Assembly (NCBI GenBank): GCA_002067065.1
Contig: MVPY01000080.1
Span: 1-9,315, forward strand
DNA length: 9,315 bases
Source: Methanobacterium sp. PtaB.Bin024
GTDB lineage: Archaea; Methanobacteriota; Methanobacteria; Methanobacteriales; Methanobacteriaceae
Direction: 5' to 3'
Shown here piece by piece: positions 7,513-9,315 of this stretch; the stretch's first letter is position 1; every line of letters begins with the position of its first letter. The notes below the pieces were generated by a model. That model did not search any database. It was not told the DNA's origin and saw only the letters and a program-made list of their open reading frames with translations. A program made the translations under genes and the position numbers.

Positions 7513-7999
7513 TCTTGGCATACGGAGAGGCAGATGAAGTTGAAATGGGTTCCTGGTTATTGGACTTCATATATTAAGGTGATTGATAGATATATATTCC
7601 GTATTATGTTCCGGTGTTTTCTTATCGTGTTCTTTGGAGGCAGTGGACTCCTTGGGGCACATATAATGTAGGGATTTGGTATATTTCTGGTTATCAAAAG
7701 AAATATTATCATCTCAAGTACACTATAAAAATCCCTTATTATGTACCTGGACATTTTGCATTGTATGCCGACTACGTAAGAGAAACAGACCCAGGAGATA
7801 TAGATAAGCTAAAATACGGAATTAATATGGTTGTACAGACTGGTACGTTGTATGTTGGAGTGGGGGCAGTATTAAATGCACAGAGTTTAAGAGTTGGTGG
7901 TGTAAGTATTTGGAGTGTAATTAAAGCAGTGGATAAAGGTTCGTTATTATTTGGGGTTGGTGATGCTATTAGTAATGTACTTGGTTTCTTTGATTACAC

Positions 8000-8032
8000 T
8001 AATCCTGATCCTAATCCCACTGGAGCAGGAGA
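8000..8032 (+). repeat. 33-bp direct repeat, copy 2 (end of orphan cassette)
   Basis: Identical to 5971-6003; see that entry. The distance between the two copies is 2029 bases, so recombination between them would delete both candidate immunity genes at 6171 and 6570 and exchange the ends of the tails. Confidence 0.9.
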
Positions 8033-8080
8033 AGGATATATAAATACGATAGACCCCAGTTGGGAACCTTATCTAACCAA

Positions 8081-8098
8081 TTAAGTAAAAATACTTAA
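8081..8098. repeat. Palindrome overlapping the stop of the orphan cassette
   Basis: TTAAGTA (8081-8087), loop AAAA, TACTTAA (8092-8098) is a perfect 7-bp inverted repeat. A third arm sits at 8179-8189 (TTAAGTATTTT), the exact 11-base complement of 8088-8098. That arm lies between the putative TATA box and start codon of the 8210 gene. It could be a transcript hairpin or paired operator sites. Confidence 0.5.
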
Positions 8099-8161
8099 AC
8101 AAGACACGTATGTTAAATAACTTATAAGAGGATGTGCCTTTAAATATAGTTAGTGTATTCG

Positions 8162-8170
8162 TATATATAA
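8162..8170 (+). promoter_or_regulatory. Putative TATA box for the 8210 gene
   Basis: TATATATAA lies 40-48 bases upstream of the ATG. Archaeal transcription starts about 25 bases past the TATA box, which gives a leader of about 18-20 bases that would just include the ribosome binding site at 8198-8203. A weaker TATA-like run, TTTAAATATA, is at 8139-8148. Confidence 0.45.
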
Positions 8171-8197
8171 AATAGATATTAAGTATTTTAAATCTAT

Positions 8198-8203
8198 GAG
8201 GGA
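8198..8203 (+). promoter_or_regulatory. Ribosome binding site for the 8210 gene
   Basis: GAGGGA sits 6 bases before the ATG at 8210 and supports that start over the Met three codons later. Confidence 0.6.
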
Positions 8204-8209
8204 TTAATA

Positions 8210-8569
8210 ATGGTTAAAATGACTTGGGCAGGGGTAATTTTATTAGGTTTAATTGTCCTGTTAGGGTTTATTTCATTTTTGGATTCCAGAGATTTGAGGG
8301 GGTTGTCTTTATCACTTATTACCTTCTACTTTCTTTTTTATACCGTTTTTGAGCCTATAAAAAAATTAGTATTTAATTCGTGGATAGGGTTAGTTACTAT
8401 ATTAGTTTTTCAAGGTTTACCTGTGGTTTATCTTTATATAAATAGATCTATTTATCTCCTGGAAACAAAGAATTATATCTATTTTTGTACATTATTAGTG
8501 TGTATGGTATTCACTCTGTGTTTATGGGTTTATCGTATTCGTAATCATGTATCAACTGATCAACAGTAA
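8210..8569 (+). CDS. Small four-helix membrane protein, second candidate immunity protein
   Basis: This 119-residue protein has about four membrane segments: near residues 7-25 (AGVILLGLIVLLGFISFL), 32-47 (LSLSLITFYFLFYTVF), 58-78 (IGLVTILVFQGLPVVYLYI) and 89-107 (YIYFCTLLVCMVFTLCLWVY). The C-terminus is polar (RIRNHVSTDQQ). I recognise no family and see no sequence similarity to the protein at 6171, but size, helix number and position after a C39/tail copy are the same. It has its own good ribosome binding site and TATA box, so it looks expressed even though the cassette upstream is broken. That would suit an immunity gene kept for protection against relatives. The role is inference from context. 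Confidence 0.8.
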   Translation: MVKMTWAGVILLGLIVLLGFISFLDSRDLRGLSLSLITFYFLFYTVFEPIKKLVFNSWIGLVTILVFQGLPVVYLYINRSIYLLETKNYIYFCTLLVCMVFTLCLWVYRIRNHVSTDQQ

Positions 8570-8610
8570 TATTTTTAGTAATATCACTTTAGCATTCATC
8601 CATTAGGCAG

Positions 8611-8765
8611 AATATAGCCACCAGTATTTATACCTGCGGACCCACTGCCTTAGCAACCATTTTTAAAGAAATTAGGAATATATGCTACTGAAGCTGAATT
8701 ATCTCAGAAAGTAGGAACTGATTATATGTGGCTTTGTTTGATCCTAACTTAGGAAAATGAAATAA
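8611..8765 (+). pseudogene. Third, decayed C39 fragment with internal deletion
   Basis: From 8611 the sequence reads NIATSIYTCGPTALATIF, clearly the catalytic-Cys segment of the same C39 domain. One extra base in ATTTTTAAAGAAATT (about 8650-8667) shifts the frame. GIYATEAELSQKVGTDY continues in the second frame, then jumps directly to VALFDPNLG and a stop. Compared with the giant gene, about 170 bases between its positions 5190 and 5357 are missing, including the catalytic His. No leader-like motif or tail follows. It cannot be functional; it is a relic of another cassette. Bases 8570-8610 before it hold only a T-rich stretch (TATTTTTAG) that may end the 8210 transcript. Confidence 0.85.
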
Positions 8766-8783
8766 ATAATTATAATTATATAA

Positions 8784-8790
8784 AGGAGGT
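8784..8790 (+). promoter_or_regulatory. Strong ribosome binding site that sets a GTG start
   Basis: AGGAGGT lies 6 bases before GTG 8797. The overlapping ATG at 8795 opens a frame that stops after nine codons, and the in-frame TTG at 8791 touches the site with no spacer. GTG is therefore the start. Confidence 0.8.
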
Positions 8791-8796
8791 TTGAAT

Positions 8797-9315
8797 GTGT
8801 CTAGAAATAATATTATTGTATTGATAGTTTTTATGGTCATTGGTGTTTTAGGACTTGGATTTTTAGTTTATACCAGTGTCAATACGCTAGCAAACACTAT
8901 TTTGATTGATGAGGATGATAATGATGTGAATGGTGTATCTACTTATTCAGGCAATGGTGTTAGTTTTGATTATCCTAAAGCATGGGTTTTAGATGAAAGT
9001 TCCTCTGGACTTGTTTCTGGAACTAAAATTGTCTCAGTACAAAAAATCAGCTCGGGAAATGAAAAGGCCCCATCATTCCAGGTCACAATAGTACCAGATG
9101 CAACAGGACATGGAATCATCAGATCGTTTTTTGAAAGCTCAAATTCTCAATTAATCCAAAATAAGACTATACAATTAGACAATACAAATACTACAGCAGT
9201 TTTGTTCACATATATGGATCCAAATTTTGGAAAAAGGAAAATGATGGAAATAAATCTTGTAAAAAAAGGTTATCAGTATTTATTGTTATTTGAAACTTCA
9301 GAATCGGATTTTGAT
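8797..9315 (+). CDS. PsbP-like membrane-anchored surface protein (3' partial)
   Basis: The frame opens at GTG 8797 and is still open at the right edge after 173 codons. Residues 4-25 (NNIIVLIVFMVIGVLGLGFLVY) form one membrane anchor or uncleaved signal. An acidic linker (IDEDDNDVNG) follows, then a domain starting GNGVSFDYPKAWVLDESSSG and continuing IVSVQKISSG, APSFQVTIVPD, TTAVLFTYMDP and GYQYLLLFET. The 'GxxFxYPxxW' opening is typical of the small PsbP-like proteins common in Methanobacterium, probably facing outward from the membrane; their function is unknown. It follows the C39 relic by about 30 bases with its own strong binding site. There is no evidence it belongs to the putative effector locus. 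Confidence 0.85.
   Translation, partial: MSRNNIIVLIVFMVIGVLGLGFLVYTSVNTLANTILIDEDDNDVNGVSTYSGNGVSFDYPKAWVLDESSSGLVSGTKIVSVQKISSGNEKAPSFQVTIVPDATGHGIIRSFFESSNSQLIQNKTIQLDNTNTTAVLFTYMDPNFGKRKMMEINLVKKGYQYLLLFETSESDFD

Larger units (their letters stand above)
6974..8084 (+). pseudogene. Orphan second copy of the C39-leader-tail end of the giant protein (5'-truncated, frameshifted)
   Basis: Homology to the giant gene begins abruptly at ATAATGGAG (6974-6982, matching 4968-4976), in the last beta-helix coil, and runs to the stop at 8082-8084. No anchor, stalk or signal peptide is present. The GTG at 6982 opens a 229-residue frame but has no credible binding site, and the first 15 or so codons are frameshifted relative to the parent. 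The C39 domain keeps Cys (7105-7107, TCGPAAALTTIL, with one extra Ala), His (7327-7329, TSHFEVV) and Asp (7375-7377, LFDPNLG). Near an (AT)4 run at 7590-7597 the frame breaks: IYIPYYVPVFSYR continues from 7590 in the other frame, matching ISIPYPVVLWSYH of the parent, and reads on to 8084. Either a decayed duplicate or a silent tip cassette that could recombine into the giant gene. Confidence 0.82.

Noticed and set aside
6982..7671. A 229-residue protein starting at GTG 6982 as an independent gene
   Set aside because: Its first codons are a frameshifted piece of a beta-helix coil, there is no credible ribosome binding site, and its last 25 or so residues are out of frame relative to the homologous tail. 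It is part of one broken cassette.
7267..7754. Two minus-strand open frames opposite the second copy
   Set aside because: They are shadows of the C39/tail homology on the plus strand, with no independent support.
7614..8084. A 156-residue protein starting at GTG 7614 as an independent gene
   Set aside because: Homology to the giant protein extends upstream of this GTG in the same frame back to about 7590, so it is the second half of the frameshifted copy, not a new gene.
8795..8824. ATG 8795 as the start of the last gene
   Set aside because: That frame stops after nine codons; the overlapping GTG at 8797 opens the long PsbP-like frame with ideal spacing to AGGAGGT.

Overview
The window most likely comes from a pseudomurein-walled methanogenic archaeon of the order Methanobacteriales, probably Methanobacterium or a relative. 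The basis is a long array of pseudomurein-binding-type repeats (which bind the methanobacterial cell wall), NosD-like parallel beta-helix domains with the NNWWGSN motif, a PsbP-like small surface protein, AT-rich composition and archaeal TATA-like promoters. No genes are seen on the minus strand, and there are no RNA genes, IS elements or CRISPR arrays. All genes read rightward.

Layout. Positions 2-6055 hold the 3' part of one giant surface-protein gene whose start lies left of the window. In order it encodes six roughly 150-residue wall-binding units, a jelly-roll carbohydrate-binding-like domain, a beta-helix, an Ig-like domain, a second beta-helix, a C39-type cysteine protease domain, a short motif resembling a bacteriocin double-glycine leader, and a Trp/Tyr-rich then glycine-rich hydrophobic tail. 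Then come a four-helix membrane protein (6171-6509) and its tandem paralogue broken by a one-base frameshift (6570-6916). A second copy of the C39/leader/tail end of the giant gene follows (6974-8084). It lacks the N-terminal anchor and is frameshifted in the tail. Next is an unrelated membrane protein of the same size and topology (8210-8569), then a third, badly decayed C39 fragment (8611-8765), then the start of a PsbP-like lipidless surface protein gene that runs off the right edge (8797-9315).

How it may work together (inference). The arrangement resembles a polymorphic toxin or bacteriocin locus: a wall-anchored carrier with a self-processing protease and a terminal effector, followed by small membrane proteins in the place where immunity genes sit, followed by orphan tip cassettes with their own different small membrane protein. 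The two tails share conserved flanks and end with a 33-base identical DNA stretch, but the hydrophobic core between them differs. Switching tips by homologous recombination would fit this pattern. A competing and more conventional reading is that the protein is an adhesin or autolysin whose C39 domain trims wall peptides or the protein itself. The sequence alone does not decide between them.
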